A stretch of DNA of 64,000 bases from G051903925 sp051903925 (GCF_051903925.1 NZ_CP173678.1:3472001-3536000), one strand, 5' to 3'. Shown: positions 53,539 to 63,273, numbered from the stretch's first letter. Notes: generated by a model from the sequence alone, not told the origin. Made by a program: numbers and translations.

Positions 53539-56445
53539 ATGGAAGAGTTCTACGGCCTGCTTCTGCTGGTGCTCCTGGTTGTCGTCGCCCTGCGCGCGGC
53601 GCGCACCACCACGGCGCTGAACCAGGTGCGCGACCAGATGGCGGCGCTGGGCCAGCGCCTGGACGAGGTCCAGCGCAGCCTGGACGCGCTGCGCCAGGCC
53701 CCGGCAGCGCCGCCCGTTCCCACGCCCGTGGCCGCGCAGCCCCAGCCTGAACCCGTCCCGCCCGACCTGGTGCAGGACGAGCGCGGCGCCTGGGTTCCGC
53801 GCGACGTCCTCTACCCACCCGCGCCGGAACCGGAGCCTGCGCCGATCCTTGCGCGGGCAGACGTTCCTCCGGACCAAATCGTCGGCTGGGACCACGGCGA
53901 ACCGCTCTACGCGGATGAGCCGCTCCAGCCCGAGCCGAGCATCGCCGCCCGGGCCATGCCGGAGGGCGCGGACCGGGAATCCGAGCCGCAGGCGCCAACG
54001 TCCCCCGAGCCGCAGCAGCCCCCGCCGCCACCATCGCCCCGACCGGTTCCCAAACGCGACTTCGAACTGAGCTTCGGCCGGCGCTGGACGGTGCTGATCG
54101 GCGGCGGCTCGATCGCCCTCGGCTCCATCCTCCTGGTTCGCTACTCGATCACGCAGGGGCTGTTCCCGCCCGAGCTGCGCCTGCTTGCGGCGGCCCTGTT
54201 CTCCGCCGCCATGATGGCGGGTGCCGAATTCCTCCGCCGGCGGCGCGTGTTCGGGCCCAGCAGGCTGCGCGCCCTGCCCGACATCCCATCGACCCTGTTC
54301 GGGGCGGGCGCCGCCGGGCTGTTCGCGACGCTGTACGCGGCCCATGTCGTCTATGGCTTCATCGGACCGGGCACGGCGTTCGGTGGCATGGCGGCGGTGG
54401 CCATCGCCGGGATCGTCGTCTCGCTCAGCTATGGGCCGCCATTGGGTGTTCTGGGTTTCGCCGCCGCCCAGGCCGTGCCGCTTCTGGTCGGCGGGGGCGA
54501 GCCCAGCCTGATCCTACCCCTTTATGTCTCCGCCGTGGGTGCGGCCGCCTTCATCGTTGCCAATCGTGGCGGCTGGCCGTGGATGGAGGCGCTGGCCGCC
54601 CTGGGCCTGTTGATCTGGACCGTAGCCCTGCACGACCAGTACCCGGCCTATTCCCAGATCGTGACCCTGGTCGTGACGCTGGGCGCGGTCGCGGCGACGG
54701 CCCGCCGCCTGCCCGCGACGGCGCGCGGGGCCGATGCCTGGGGCACCAGCAGCCTGGGCCTGGCCTTGCTGGCGGCGATGGTCGTGCTGATGCCAACGCC
54801 GGCAGGCATCGACTGGCTGGGGGTGACGCTTGGCCTGGCCGCGCAGCTGGGGGTGCTGGGGCTGGCCAGCCTGCGCGCGGGCGTGCCCGTGGCCGGCGTC
54901 CTGGCCGGTGCCGCCCTGGCGCTGAGCCTCAGCAACCTGGCGCAATACGTCCAGGCGCACGAACTCTATGGCTGGTCGGGGCCGGAAGTGATCGCCGCCG
55001 GCCGGACCGGCGTGTCGCTTGGCTTTGCCCTGACCACTGCCGCGGTGCTGGGCCTGGCGGGTCTTGCGCTGGGCCGCCTGGCGCCGCGCGCGCCGCGCGC
55101 CGCGGTCTGGGCCGTATGCGGGCAGGTCCTGGCCCTGGCCGGCGGCGCCTTCGCGCTGGACCTGGGCGGACAGCCGGCGGGCGCCACGGCGACGATCGCC
55201 GCGGTCGGCGCGCTGGGCCTGCTGGCCATCGCCTGGCCGCGCCAGGGACCGCCGGCGCCGGAGCGCGAACTGCCCGTGGTGCTGGCTGCGACGGGTGCCC
55301 TTGCTTTGCTGGGCCTGGTGCCGACCATCCTGTTCAGCGGTCCGACGCTGACGCTGGCCCTGGCCCTGGTGATGCTGGCCGCCGCCGGCCTTGCCGTGCT
55401 GTGGCAGGTGGCGAGCCTGGTGCCAGTGGCCGCCGCCGCAGGCCTTGCCATCCTGGCGCACGCCGCATGGCAGACCGTGCTGGACCTCAGCGCCGACAGG
55501 GCTGCCAGCGGTGCCGACCTGATTGCCCTGATGCTGAACAGCGCGGTGCCCGGCCTCCTTGCGGCTGGGGCGGTCCTGCTGCTGCGCCAGCGCCTGGGCC
55601 TGGAGCGCCTGACGGAAGGCGACGCCCGCTGGCGCGCCTGGCTGCGCCTGTTCCCGGCGTCGGGTGCGGGCGCTGCCCCGCCGCTGAGCCTGATCGTGAT
55701 GACCAGCAGCGCAAGCCTGCTGCTGCTGGGCGGCCTGGGCCTCGCCATCCGCTGGATCGTGTTCGGCAATGCCTATGCCCCGGTCCAGGCCCCGACCGAC
55801 ATCGGGACGCTGGCGGCCTTTGTCCTGGGGGCCGCGCTGACGGCGCTGCGGCTGGATGCAGCCGTCCAACACCGGCACCTGGCCCAGGCCGCGCACGCAC
55901 TGACCTTTGCCGGCACGGCGCTGGTGATCCTGGCCGCGATCCTGAACCCGTTCGTGTCCAGCGCCCATGTCGGAGCCTGGCCGATCCTGAACCTGATGCT
56001 GCCCGCCTATCTGGTGCCGGCGCTGATCGCCGCGGCCATCGCCTGGCGCGCGCGCGACCGGGAACCGCTGGCTGCCGCCGCGGGCGGCAGTGCTGTCCTG
56101 GGCGGGTTCGCCTGGCTGAGCCTTGCCGTCACGCAGGCCTATCAGGGGGCCTGGGTCGCCTTCGAGGCGGTCGGCGAGACGGAATTGTGGACCTATACGC
56201 TGGTCTGGCTGGCCTATGGCCTGGGTCTGCTGATGCTGGGCCTGCGCCAGCGCCTGCGGCCGCTGCGCCTGGTTGCCTTTGCCGTGATGATCGGCGTCAC
56301 GCTGAAGGCCTTCCTGATCGACATGGACAACCTGACCGGCGTCGCCCGTGCCCTGTCGTTCATGGCGCTGGGCCTCGTCCTGCTGGGCATCGGCATGTTC
56401 TATCAGCGCGTCATGGCCCGCCAGGACGATGCCCGGGACGAATGA
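53539..56445 (+). CDS. DUF2339 large polytopic membrane protein
   Basis: A 968-residue protein. An N-terminal membrane helix (about 4-20) is followed by a coiled-coil stretch (24-52: LNQVRDQMAALGQRLDEVQRSLDALR), then a Pro/Glu-rich linker to about residue 170. About 25 further transmembrane helices fill the rest. FELSFGRRWTVLIGGGSIALGSILLVRY marks the start of the DUF2339 domain. Function unknown; related proteins have been proposed as cell-envelope factors. It ends 3 bp from the convergent esterase gene. Confidence 0.9.
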   Translation: MEEFYGLLLLVLLVVVALRAARTTTALNQVRDQMAALGQRLDEVQRSLDALRQAPAAPPVPTPVAAQPQPEPVPPDLVQDERGAWVPRDVLYPPAPEPEPAPILARADVPPDQIVGWDHGEPLYADEPLQPEPSIAARAMPEGADRESEPQAPTSPEPQQPPPPPSPRPVPKRDFELSFGRRWTVLIGGGSIALGSILLVRYSITQGLFPPELRLLAAALFSAAMMAGAEFLRRRRVFGPSRLRALPDIPSTLFGAGAAGLFATLYAAHVVYGFIGPGTAFGGMAAVAIAGIVVSLSYGPPLGVLGFAAAQAVPLLVGGGEPSLILPLYVSAVGAAAFIVANRGGWPWMEALAALGLLIWTVALHDQYPAYSQIVTLVVTLGAVAATARRLPATARGADAWGTSSLGLALLAAMVVLMPTPAGIDWLGVTLGLAAQLGVLGLASLRAGVPVAGVLAGAALALSLSNLAQYVQAHELYGWSGPEVIAAGRTGVSLGFALTTAAVLGLAGLALGRLAPRAPRAAVWAVCGQVLALAGGAFALDLGGQPAGATATIAAVGALGLLAIAWPRQGPPAPERELPVVLAATGALALLGLVPTILFSGPTLTLALALVMLAAAGLAVLWQVASLVPVAAAAGLAILAHAAWQTVLDLSADRAASGADLIALMLNSAVPGLLAAGAVLLLRQRLGLERLTEGDARWRAWLRLFPASGAGAAPPLSLIVMTSSASLLLLGGLGLAIRWIVFGNAYAPVQAPTDIGTLAAFVLGAALTALRLDAAVQHRHLAQAAHALTFAGTALVILAAILNPFVSSAHVGAWPILNLMLPAYLVPALIAAAIAWRARDREPLAAAAGGSAVLGGFAWLSLAVTQAYQGAWVAFEAVGETELWTYTLVWLAYGLGLLMLGLRQRLRPLRLVAFAVMIGVTLKAFLIDMDNLTGVARALSFMALGLVLLGIGMFYQRVMARQDDARDE

Positions 56446-56448
56446 GCG

Positions 56449-57573
56449 TCAGGGGGCGGGCGCCGCCGGCCCCATGAACCAGTCCAGGATGGCGGCGTTC
56501 TCCTCCCGCGGATAGGTGTGGGAGAGGTCCGCGATCTCGCAATAGGTGACGTCGGCCCCGGCCTGGACCAAGGCTTGGTGGGCGCTGCGGGCCATGTCGA
56601 CCGGGAACATCCAGTCCATCGCGCCATGGATCAGGCGGATCGGCAACGTTCTCAGCCGCGTCTCGTCGATGAAGTTGAGCAGCATCGGGTGAAAGCTGGA
56701 GGCGATCGGTGCCAGATGGGTGAAGGGCGACCCAGCACTAAGCCCTGACACGAAGGTGAACGTGCCGCCGTCGCTCATCCCCGTCAGCAGCAGGTGCTCC
56801 TCGTCGACCGTCCAGCGCTGGCGAACGAAGTCCAGCATCCGGCCCAGCTGTGGCCCATCGATCTCCGGCTCCATCAGCGACCAGGTCTGCCCCGCCGATG
56901 TCGGGCTGACCAGGATCACACCGCGCGTGCGGGCGTCGCGTGCCCACGTCCACAGGAAGTCGCGGCCATGCCCGCTTCCGCCATGAAGAGCAAAGACGAC
57001 GGGCCAGGCCCGCGTCGGCTCGTAATCCTCGGGCACATAGATCGAAAAGCCGCCCTTGGACCCGCGCTCGTTGTCGGCGTGCATGATGCCGACACTTTCA
57101 ACCGAATCGCGGGCGGCTTCGGCCAGGCGCCGGGCGCGGGCGTCACTGGCGTCGCCCCCTTGCGGGTTCAGGAAATAGCGGCTGACCGGCGGCAGCATCA
57201 CCGCAAGCGGGTAGAGCCGCTCCATCGCCCGGCCGACATGGCGCAGCGCGCGATAGGCAGGGAGCAGGCCCTCCGCATCGCTGGCCGCCACGCGCAGTTC
57301 CTGGTAGGCGTCGGCCACTTCCTGCCCCGCGGCCTCCAGATAGTCGCGCACCAGGCCCAGGTTGTCGGGCCATGGGACAGCGCCCAGGGCGGCCATCGCC
57401 TCCCGCACCGGTGCATCGCGCGGGCCAACCGCCTCCACCAGTTCGGTCAGGCGGGGGGGATGAAGGTGCCGGCCGATCAGGACCAGGGCATCGAGCGCCC
57501 CCAGCAGCGGCCGCAAAAGGCCCGTGATCGCGCCATAGAGCGCCTCACCATCCTGTGCCGCGTCCGCCGCCAT
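56449..57573 (-). CDS. Esterase/phospholipase family alpha/beta hydrolase
   Basis: A 374-residue soluble protein. The C-terminal half is an alpha/beta hydrolase: HGG oxyanion motif at 197-199, GMSDGG nucleophile elbow with Ser267, a HGAMDWMFPVD acid block and DLSHTYP with the catalytic His. The N-terminal 170 residues form a helical region of unknown role, uncommon for the PHB-depolymerase-like or carboxylesterase type. No signal peptide, so cytosolic. It may act on esters, polyesters or acylated small molecules. Confidence 0.82.
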   Translation of the reverse strand: MAADAAQDGEALYGAITGLLRPLLGALDALVLIGRHLHPPRLTELVEAVGPRDAPVREAMAALGAVPWPDNLGLVRDYLEAAGQEVADAYQELRVAASDAEGLLPAYRALRHVGRAMERLYPLAVMLPPVSRYFLNPQGGDASDARARRLAEAARDSVESVGIMHADNERGSKGGFSIYVPEDYEPTRAWPVVFALHGGSGHGRDFLWTWARDARTRGVILVSPTSAGQTWSLMEPEIDGPQLGRMLDFVRQRWTVDEEHLLLTGMSDGGTFTFVSGLSAGSPFTHLAPIASSFHPMLLNFIDETRLRTLPIRLIHGAMDWMFPVDMARSAHQALVQAGADVTYCEIADLSHTYPREENAAILDWFMGPAAPAP

Positions 57574-57723
57574 GGCCGGTCCCCCTTCGTGTCAGGGGAC
57601 GGAGTCTAGCCGCGCCGGCCGCGTCGCGACAGCCGGCGGCTGCGGCGCGGGCGTGCGACCCCGAAAAGCGGCATTTCGGCACCGCAGCATGATATACCCC
57701 GCGCTCACGTAAGGAGCCGCAAC

Positions 57724-57921
57724 TTGGCCTATCGCATCCACATCGTCGAAAAGACGGGCATCGGCTCGACCAGCGAGCTGGTCGAGGAAGCAACCTCGGC
57801 GCTGGAAATCGTCAAGCGCGGTCGCCAGCGCGGCGCCACGATCCAGGTAATCGACGCCAAGACCAAGGCGCCGATCAGCGACGCGATGCTGGCCCGGCAC
57901 GCCAAGCGCAAGAGCGCCTGA
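57724..57921 (+). CDS. Small conserved alphaproteobacterial-type protein, TTG start
   Basis: A 65-residue basic protein with a compact beta-alpha-beta look: AYRIHIVEKTG, then EATSALEIVKRGRQRGATIQVIDA, then KAPISDAMLARHAKRK. The start is TTG at 57724, backed by TAAGGAG at 57710-57716; no ATG is available in frame. I do not know a function. It is isolated between two minus-strand genes, so it has its own promoter in the 150-bp gap, which is otherwise without visible motifs. Confidence 0.7.
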   Translation: MAYRIHIVEKTGIGSTSELVEEATSALEIVKRGRQRGATIQVIDAKTKAPISDAMLARHAKRKSA

Positions 57922-57944
57922 CGTCCTTCTCCCGACGGTACCGC

Positions 57945-57967
57945 CCTGCCGCCCTCAGTGCGGCAGG
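57945..57967. terminator. Hairpin between the small TTG gene and the convergent aminotransferase
   Basis: CCTGCCGC (57945-57952) pairs with GCGGCAGG (57960-57967) with a 7-nt loop. The right arm holds the last codons of the minus-strand gene. No T tract, so termination is only suggested. Confidence 0.4.
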
Positions 57968-59274
57968 ATGCTCGCGTTGGTTTCCACGAAGTCGGCAAAG
58001 GCCGCCAGGAAGCCTTCGACCTCAGGTGCGCCCACCAGGATCGACAGGGCCATCATGCCGCGCGCAGTCACGTACTGGCCGCGCAGCAGCATCTCGATCT
58101 GCCACAGGTGGACCAGGCGCGGGTCGGCGGCGGCCAGTTCGCCCGGCGTCGTCACCGGCCCGGGGACGAAGTTCAGGCTCATCATCGAGCCTTCCCCCGT
58201 CATGCAGGCGGCGATGCCCGCCTTGGCCAGGATCGCCTCCATCCCGGTGCGCAGCGCATCGCCATGCGCATTCATCGCCGTCAGCGCCTCAGGCGTCAGG
58301 ACGTGGGTGATGCCGGCCAGGCCCGCCGCCATGCTGAGCACGTTGTTGTTGAACGTGCCGCCATGGCTGAAGGCGCCGGGCTGGGCCGGATCGAAGCGGT
58401 CCATCAGGTCGGCCCGTCCGCCAAAGCCGCCAAAGCTGGCGCCGCCGCCCATGTACTTGCCAAGGGTCGCCAGGTCCGGCGTCACCCCGCGCTTGCCCTG
58501 CAGGCCCGATGGTGACAGGCGCGAGGTCATTACCTCGTCGAAGATCAGCAGGATACCGGCCGCCGCCGTTTCCCGCCGCAGCATGTCCAGGAAGTCCTGG
58601 CTGGCCGGGATGCAGCCGCCGCCGCCCATCATCGGCTCCAGGATGACGGCCGCCAGGTCGGGCGCCAGGGCGCGGACCTGTGCCTCCGTCCCCTCGACAT
58701 CGTTATAGGTCCCGAACTCGAACGGGAACGGCAGGTTCAGCGGCGAGCCGCCCTTGGCAAAGGTCAGCACGCCGCCGTGATAGCCCTCGCGGAACACCAG
58801 GATCCTTGCCCGGCCGGTGATGGCGCGCGCCATCGACAGGGCCATGATGTTGGCCTCCGTCCCCGAATTGCAGAAGCGAACCCGCTCGAATGCCGGAAAC
58901 CGCGCTACCAGTGCCGCCGCCAGGTCCGCCTCATAGGTGTTGGGCGCGCCCAGCAGGATGCCCTTGTCGATGGCGCCCTTCAGCGCCGCGGCGATGACGG
59001 GATGCGAATGGCCATAAAGGGCGGCCGTGTACTCCGACACGAAGTCGACGTAGGTATGGCCGTCAATGTCGGTCAGGCGGCAGCCCTCGCCCCCCGCCAT
59101 CGCCACAGGAAACGGCGGGTACCAGATCGTGCCGCGCGTATTGCCACCGGGCAGCGAGGCAGCGGCCGCTTCCTGCCGCGCCAGGCTGCGGGGGTTGGCG
59201 CGCGTATAGCGCTCCCGCGCATCGGCGATCGCGGCATCCAGTTCCAGGTTGGGCAGGGGCGTGTGCGCGTTCAT
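57955..59274 (-). CDS. Class III (GSA-like) PLP-dependent aminotransferase
   Basis: A 439-residue aminotransferase. Cofactor residues are visible: NSGTEAN (136-142), DEV (246-248) and the Schiff-base Lys273 in LGKYMGGG. It is closest to glutamate-1-semialdehyde 2,1-aminomutase-type proteins but lacks the operon context of hemL; such homologues act as amino acid or beta-amino acid transaminases. The start at 59274 was preferred over a much longer open frame because family length ends here. Confidence 0.88.
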   Translation of the reverse strand: MNAHTPLPNLELDAAIADARERYTRANPRSLARQEAAAASLPGGNTRGTIWYPPFPVAMAGGEGCRLTDIDGHTYVDFVSEYTAALYGHSHPVIAAALKGAIDKGILLGAPNTYEADLAAALVARFPAFERVRFCNSGTEANIMALSMARAITGRARILVFREGYHGGVLTFAKGGSPLNLPFPFEFGTYNDVEGTEAQVRALAPDLAAVILEPMMGGGGCIPASQDFLDMLRRETAAAGILLIFDEVMTSRLSPSGLQGKRGVTPDLATLGKYMGGGASFGGFGGRADLMDRFDPAQPGAFSHGGTFNNNVLSMAAGLAGITHVLTPEALTAMNAHGDALRTGMEAILAKAGIAACMTGEGSMMSLNFVPGPVTTPGELAAADPRLVHLWQIEMLLRGQYVTARGMMALSILVGAPEVEGFLAAFADFVETNASILPH

Positions 59275-59476
59275 CGGGCAATCCGTCGGCAGGGGGGTGG
59301 CGGCGTGGCGGGCTGGCCCGATCAGACCACATCCCCTTCGCAGGCGCAGCAGGCGCGGAGCGGACTCCGCCCATTTCGCCCAGTGATTTTTGCCGCGCAC
59401 CCCTGGCCTTTGCGGCGCCAGTCGGCTAATGCCCTCGCCATACCCGAAAGAACGTTGTTTCACCGAGGAGCTTCCC

Positions 59477-60562
59477 ATGGCCCGGCCGATTCCGATCGTG
59501 GCACCGGACGAGATCACGCCGGACTGGATGACCGACGTGCTGCGCGCGCGCGGCCTGGACGTGACCGTGACGGCCCTGGATTGGAGCCAGGTCGGCACCG
59601 GCCAGTTGGGGGAGACGCGGCGCTACCGCCTGACCTATGCGGGTGCCGCACCTTCGGGCGCCCCCGCAACCGTGGTCGGCAAGTTCCCCTCCGCCAGCCC
59701 GGTCAGCCGCGAATTCGCCGCGACCAATGGCCTGTACCAGACGGAAGTCAATTTCTACACGCAGCTCAGCGCCACCGCCGGGATCCGCGTGCCGCGCACC
59801 TGGTTCGCGGCGCTGGACCCCGCGACCATGGACTTCGTCCTGCTGTTCGAGGACATGGCCCCGGCCCGCGCGGGCGACCAGATGCGCGGCTGCACGCTGG
59901 CGGAGGCGCGCGCCGTGCTGGTCCAGGCAGCCAGGCTCCACGCCTCCCATTGGGACGATGCCGCACTGCTGGCGGCGGAATGGCCGGCCAAGGCGGAACT
60001 GACGCAGGACTTCTACACGGATGAGCTGCTGAACAGCCTCTATCCCGGCTATATCGAGCGCTATGCCGAGCGGATCGCACCCGACGTGCGCGCGGTCGTG
60101 GACGCGTTCATGGCCAACTATCCCCGGTGGAACAAGCCGCTGAGCGGGCCGCGCTGCCTGACCCACAATGACTTCCGACCGGACAACATGCTGTTCGGTA
60201 CGGGCGACGGATCGCCCGACGTGGCCGTGGTCGACTGGCAGTCGCTGAACATGGGCATCGGGGCAGTCGACGTCGCGTATTTCCTGGGCGGGGCGCTGGA
60301 CCGCGACCTGCGCCGCGCGCACGAGGACGACCTGCTGGCCGAGTACCACGCCACCCTGGTTGGCCTGGGGGTCAAGGGCTACAGCCTGGCGGACTTCCAC
60401 CAGGACTACCGCCACTATTCGCTCCAGGGCATGACCACGGCCATCGGCGCCTGCATGCTGGTAGTGCGGACCGAACGGGGCGACACGATGTTCATGACCA
60501 TGCTGGAGCGTCACGCCCGGCACGCGATCGACCGCGATGCGGTCGCCCTGCTCACGGCCTGA
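59477..60562 (+). CDS. Phosphotransferase (APH/ecdysteroid-kinase-like) family protein
   Basis: A 361-residue kinase-fold protein. LTHNDFRPDNMLFG (around 230-243) is the Brenner motif with the catalytic Asp, and VAVVDWQSLNMGIGAVDVAYFLGG supplies the metal-binding Asp. These two blocks are typical of the APH/choline-kinase/ecdysteroid-kinase group that phosphorylates small alcohols. The ATG at 59477 follows GAGGAG. Such kinases commonly sit near acyl-CoA and TetR genes in alphaproteobacteria, as here, but the substrate is unknown. Confidence 0.85.
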   Translation: MARPIPIVAPDEITPDWMTDVLRARGLDVTVTALDWSQVGTGQLGETRRYRLTYAGAAPSGAPATVVGKFPSASPVSREFAATNGLYQTEVNFYTQLSATAGIRVPRTWFAALDPATMDFVLLFEDMAPARAGDQMRGCTLAEARAVLVQAARLHASHWDDAALLAAEWPAKAELTQDFYTDELLNSLYPGYIERYAERIAPDVRAVVDAFMANYPRWNKPLSGPRCLTHNDFRPDNMLFGTGDGSPDVAVVDWQSLNMGIGAVDVAYFLGGALDRDLRRAHEDDLLAEYHATLVGLGVKGYSLADFHQDYRHYSLQGMTTAIGACMLVVRTERGDTMFMTMLERHARHAIDRDAVALLTA

Positions 60563-60657
60563 GTGTCGGGCGGACCTTGAACCGGTCCGGGATTTCCCGG
60601 GATGCGCGGCAATACTGATCGCGATTAGACTTCTGGCGACACTCAGCAGGATTCGTC

Positions 60658-61389
60658 ATGTCTTCAGGAACCGGCCGCGGCCGGGACAGCCAGGCCCGGG
60701 AACGCGGTGGCCGGCGCAAGAGCACCGGGCACAGCCTGCCCCGCGCGGCCGTCAGCGCAAGCCAGGCGCCGCAGGCCGACCCGGCCCAGAAACTGACCCC
60801 GCGCGGCGAGCAGAAGCGCTCCCAGATCCTGGACGCCGCGGCCGCCGTGCTGGCCGACCGGGGCTTCGCCGGCACCACTTTGGCCGAGATCGCGGAGCGC
60901 GCCGGCACCCAGGCCGGCAGCCTCTACTACCACTTCGAATCGCGGGAGGATCTAGTCGAGGAGGTGCTGCACCACGGCGTGGCGCAGACTTTCGCCCATG
61001 TCCGCGCCTGTCTGGCGGCGATGCCGGCCGATGCCGGCCCGCGCGATCGACTGGCCACTGCGGTTCGCGAGCACGTGCGCTTCCAGCTGGTGGTCAGCAA
61101 TTATGCCAGGGCCTCGGCCCGATCCAACGGCCAGGTCCCGGCCGAGATGCGCAACCGTATCAACGAGGAATTCCGCCGCTATGGCGCCTTCCTGGACGGC
61201 CTGTTCGCAGCGGCCGTCCAGGCCGGGGCGATCGACGGCTCCGTCGACCGCAAGGCGCTGCGGATGCTGGTGATCGGCGCCGCCAACTGGACGCCGGAAT
61301 GGTACCGCGATGGCGGCTCGTCCAGTGCCGAGCAGATCGCCGACCTGCTGGTGCGCCTGCTGTTCCGGGGGGCCGGCTACCCGTCCTGA
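60658..61389 (+). CDS. TetR-family transcriptional regulator
   Basis: A 243-residue repressor. A long basic, low-complexity N-terminal arm (about 1-50) precedes the HTH, SQILDAAAAVLADRGFAGTTLAEIAERAGTQAGSLYYHF (around 57-96). The ligand domain follows to the end. It ends 13 bp inside the convergent second TetR gene (overlapping 3' ends). Its target is not evident; the kinase gene upstream on the same strand or the convergent cluster are candidates. Confidence 0.9.
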   Translation: MSSGTGRGRDSQARERGGRRKSTGHSLPRAAVSASQAPQADPAQKLTPRGEQKRSQILDAAAAVLADRGFAGTTLAEIAERAGTQAGSLYYHFESREDLVEEVLHHGVAQTFAHVRACLAAMPADAGPRDRLATAVREHVRFQLVVSNYARASARSNGQVPAEMRNRINEEFRRYGAFLDGLFAAAVQAGAIDGSVDRKALRMLVIGAANWTPEWYRDGGSSSAEQIADLLVRLLFRGAGYPS

Positions 61390-62135
61390 GCCACGCGCTG
61401 TCGCGTCAGCTGTTCCTCGCTGCGGGTCAGCTCCCGGCGCAGGCGCACGGCCCCCTCCGGCGTGGCGAAGGCCAGCAGGACGATCGCGAAGCGATGGCCC
61501 AGCAACGCCCGGAAGCGCCGTGCGTCCATGTCGATCCACAGCCAGCGCATCATGACCGAGCGGTAGACGTCGTCGAGCACGCTGGAGACCAGAGGCGGCT
61601 TCGCGTCGGGCAGCAGCAGCCCCTTCTCCATCGCCTCCGTCACCATGCCGGCCCAGTAATTGGCGCGAGGCCGCTGGAACAGACGGGCCAGTTCATGGCC
61701 CGACGTGCTGAACAACGCGCCGAACAGGGCCCGTGAATAGTCATAGGCGTGGAACAGGTGGCGCGTGGCGATATCCAGCGCCTCGAATGTGCGGTCCAGC
61801 GGATCGCTGGTCGCTGAACCCGCCACCTCCCTGTTGAAGACGTCGAGGTCGGTGCTGAAGATTTCCAGCAGCAGGTCGTGCTTCTGCCCGATCAGGTTGT
61901 AGATCGTCGCCAGGCTGACATTGGAACGGTCGGCCAGCATCTGCATCGAGAACGAGGCGGCACCCGCCTCAATGATCAGGGCACGCGCGGAGGCCAGGAT
62001 GCGCTCGCGCCGCCGGGCCTTGTTGGCCTCGCGCTTGTCGGGGCGTGCGGCCTCGCCGGCGTCGGCCGGCAGTGCGGACGTGTCGCGCTCGCCGGGGTCG
62101 CGGCCAGGCGGCGGGGGCGCCGCGGGGTCGGACAT
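61377..62135 (-). CDS. TetR-family transcriptional regulator
   Basis: A 252-residue repressor with a charged N-terminal arm (about 1-40) rich in Pro, Arg and Asp. The HTH is RERILASARALIIEAGAASFSMQMLADRSNVSLATIYNLIG (around 45-85). The start at 62135 gives a normal length; the frame is open further up. It is convergent with the other TetR gene and divergent from the hotdog thioesterase, so the 190-bp gap from 62136 to 62325 may hold its operator. Confidence 0.9.
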   Translation of the reverse strand: MSDPAAPPPPGRDPGERDTSALPADAGEAARPDKREANKARRRERILASARALIIEAGAASFSMQMLADRSNVSLATIYNLIGQKHDLLLEIFSTDLDVFNREVAGSATSDPLDRTFEALDIATRHLFHAYDYSRALFGALFSTSGHELARLFQRPRANYWAGMVTEAMEKGLLLPDAKPPLVSSVLDDVYRSVMMRWLWIDMDARRFRALLGHRFAIVLLAFATPEGAVRLRRELTRSEEQLTRQRVAQDG

Positions 62136-62325
62136 TGTCTCTTGAACCTCCCTGGTGGACCGATCTGCCGTCGGTTTGGAACCGATCCTAAACAGGAATC
62201 GGCGTTGTGGCATCAGGGTTACGCAGCCGCACCCTGGACCTGTTGCGCCTGCGAAAACCGCCGGGGTAGAACACGTCCTGTTTCCGACCGGGCAAGAGTG
62301 CCTGAATGGACCCAGGATTTGCGCC

Positions 62326-62766
62326 ATGGCACTGACCGATCCCGATCGCCAGATCGAATCCCGCTACCCCATCGTGATGGACATCTCGGTCCGGGTCAGC
62401 GACCTGGACGGCTATGGCCACCTGAATGCCATCCGCCTCGGCCATTACTACGAGGAGGCGCGGGCCAGCTTCTATGGCATCGCGCTGAAGGGCATCCCCC
62501 GGGTGCGCACCGTGGTGGGCCAGCTGACCATCCGCTACCTGCGCGAGGGCTTCTGGCCTGGCAGCCTGCGCTGCGCGACGGGTATCGAGCGGATCGGCAG
62601 CGCCTCCTTCGACATGGTGCAGGCGCTTTTCCAGAACGGCCGCTGCATCGGCGTGTGCGACACGACGGTGGTCAACACGGCTGATGGCGCGAGCGCCCCC
62701 CTGCCGCCCCTGCTGCGCGCGCGGCTGACGGAGCTGCGGCTCAAGGCGCCGGCCCTGGCAGACTGA
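62326..62766 (+). CDS. Hotdog-fold acyl-CoA thioesterase
   Basis: A 146-residue 4HBT-type thioesterase. The hallmark is RVSDLDGYGHLNAIRLGHYYEEAR (about 21-44), with Asp and the GHLN segment as in 4-hydroxybenzoyl-CoA and YbgC-like enzymes. LTIRYLREGFWPGSLRCAT follows. It cleaves an acyl-CoA or acyl-ACP. It is divergent from a TetR regulator, which probably controls it. Confidence 0.85.
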   Translation: MALTDPDRQIESRYPIVMDISVRVSDLDGYGHLNAIRLGHYYEEARASFYGIALKGIPRVRTVVGQLTIRYLREGFWPGSLRCATGIERIGSASFDMVQALFQNGRCIGVCDTTVVNTADGASAPLPPLLRARLTELRLKAPALAD

Positions 62767-62796
62767 GCCCCGGCCCGCGGCTCCATGCCCGGCCGT

Positions 62797-63180
62797 TCAG
62801 GCCAGGAGCGGTGCGGCCCCCGCCGAATCAAGGTACTCGTCCAGGCGCGTGATGCGCCCGCCCGCGACTGCGACGACCATGCAGCCGGGCCAGCGGAATG
62901 CCTCGCCCTTGTTGGTGCGCCCGGTCATGACGAACTGCTGGACGAAGCCGCCGGGATAGACCTGGCGCCTGATGTCCAGATAGCGGCGCTCGTGCAGCGC
63001 GCCAAAGAACCAGGCCACGCCGCCCAGCGTCGTCTCCAGGTCCTGCTCCACCTGGTCGGTATTGTGCCAGACGCGGACGTCGGGCGCGTAGAGCGCGCGG
63101 ATCCCCTCCAGGTCGCCCGTCTCCAGTGCTGTGACGAATCGCTGGGCCACGGCTTCGATTTCGGCTGGCGAATCGGCCAT
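62797..63180 (-). CDS. NTF2-like/SnoaL-family protein
   Basis: A 127-residue protein with the cone-like NTF2 fold: an N-terminal helix pair (AVAQRFVTALETGDLEGIRALYAPDVRVWHN) followed by beta strands, ending in GRITRLDEYLDS. Similar proteins are small isomerases, hydrolases or ligand-binding proteins. No clear catalytic set beyond the Asp/His of PDVRVWHN is seen. It is single and convergent with the thioesterase gene. Confidence 0.82.
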   Translation of the reverse strand: MADSPAEIEAVAQRFVTALETGDLEGIRALYAPDVRVWHNTDQVEQDLETTLGGVAWFFGALHERRYLDIRRQVYPGGFVQQFVMTGRTNKGEAFRWPGCMVVAVAGGRITRLDEYLDSAGAAPLLA

Positions 63181-63273
63181 CGCTGCATCCTCCCGGCTTG
63201 TTGTCGTTGTTCGTGCGTGCGGCCGCTTATGGGCGGCGGGTGACGTTGCGTCAACCGGGGGCGCGCAGCGCGA

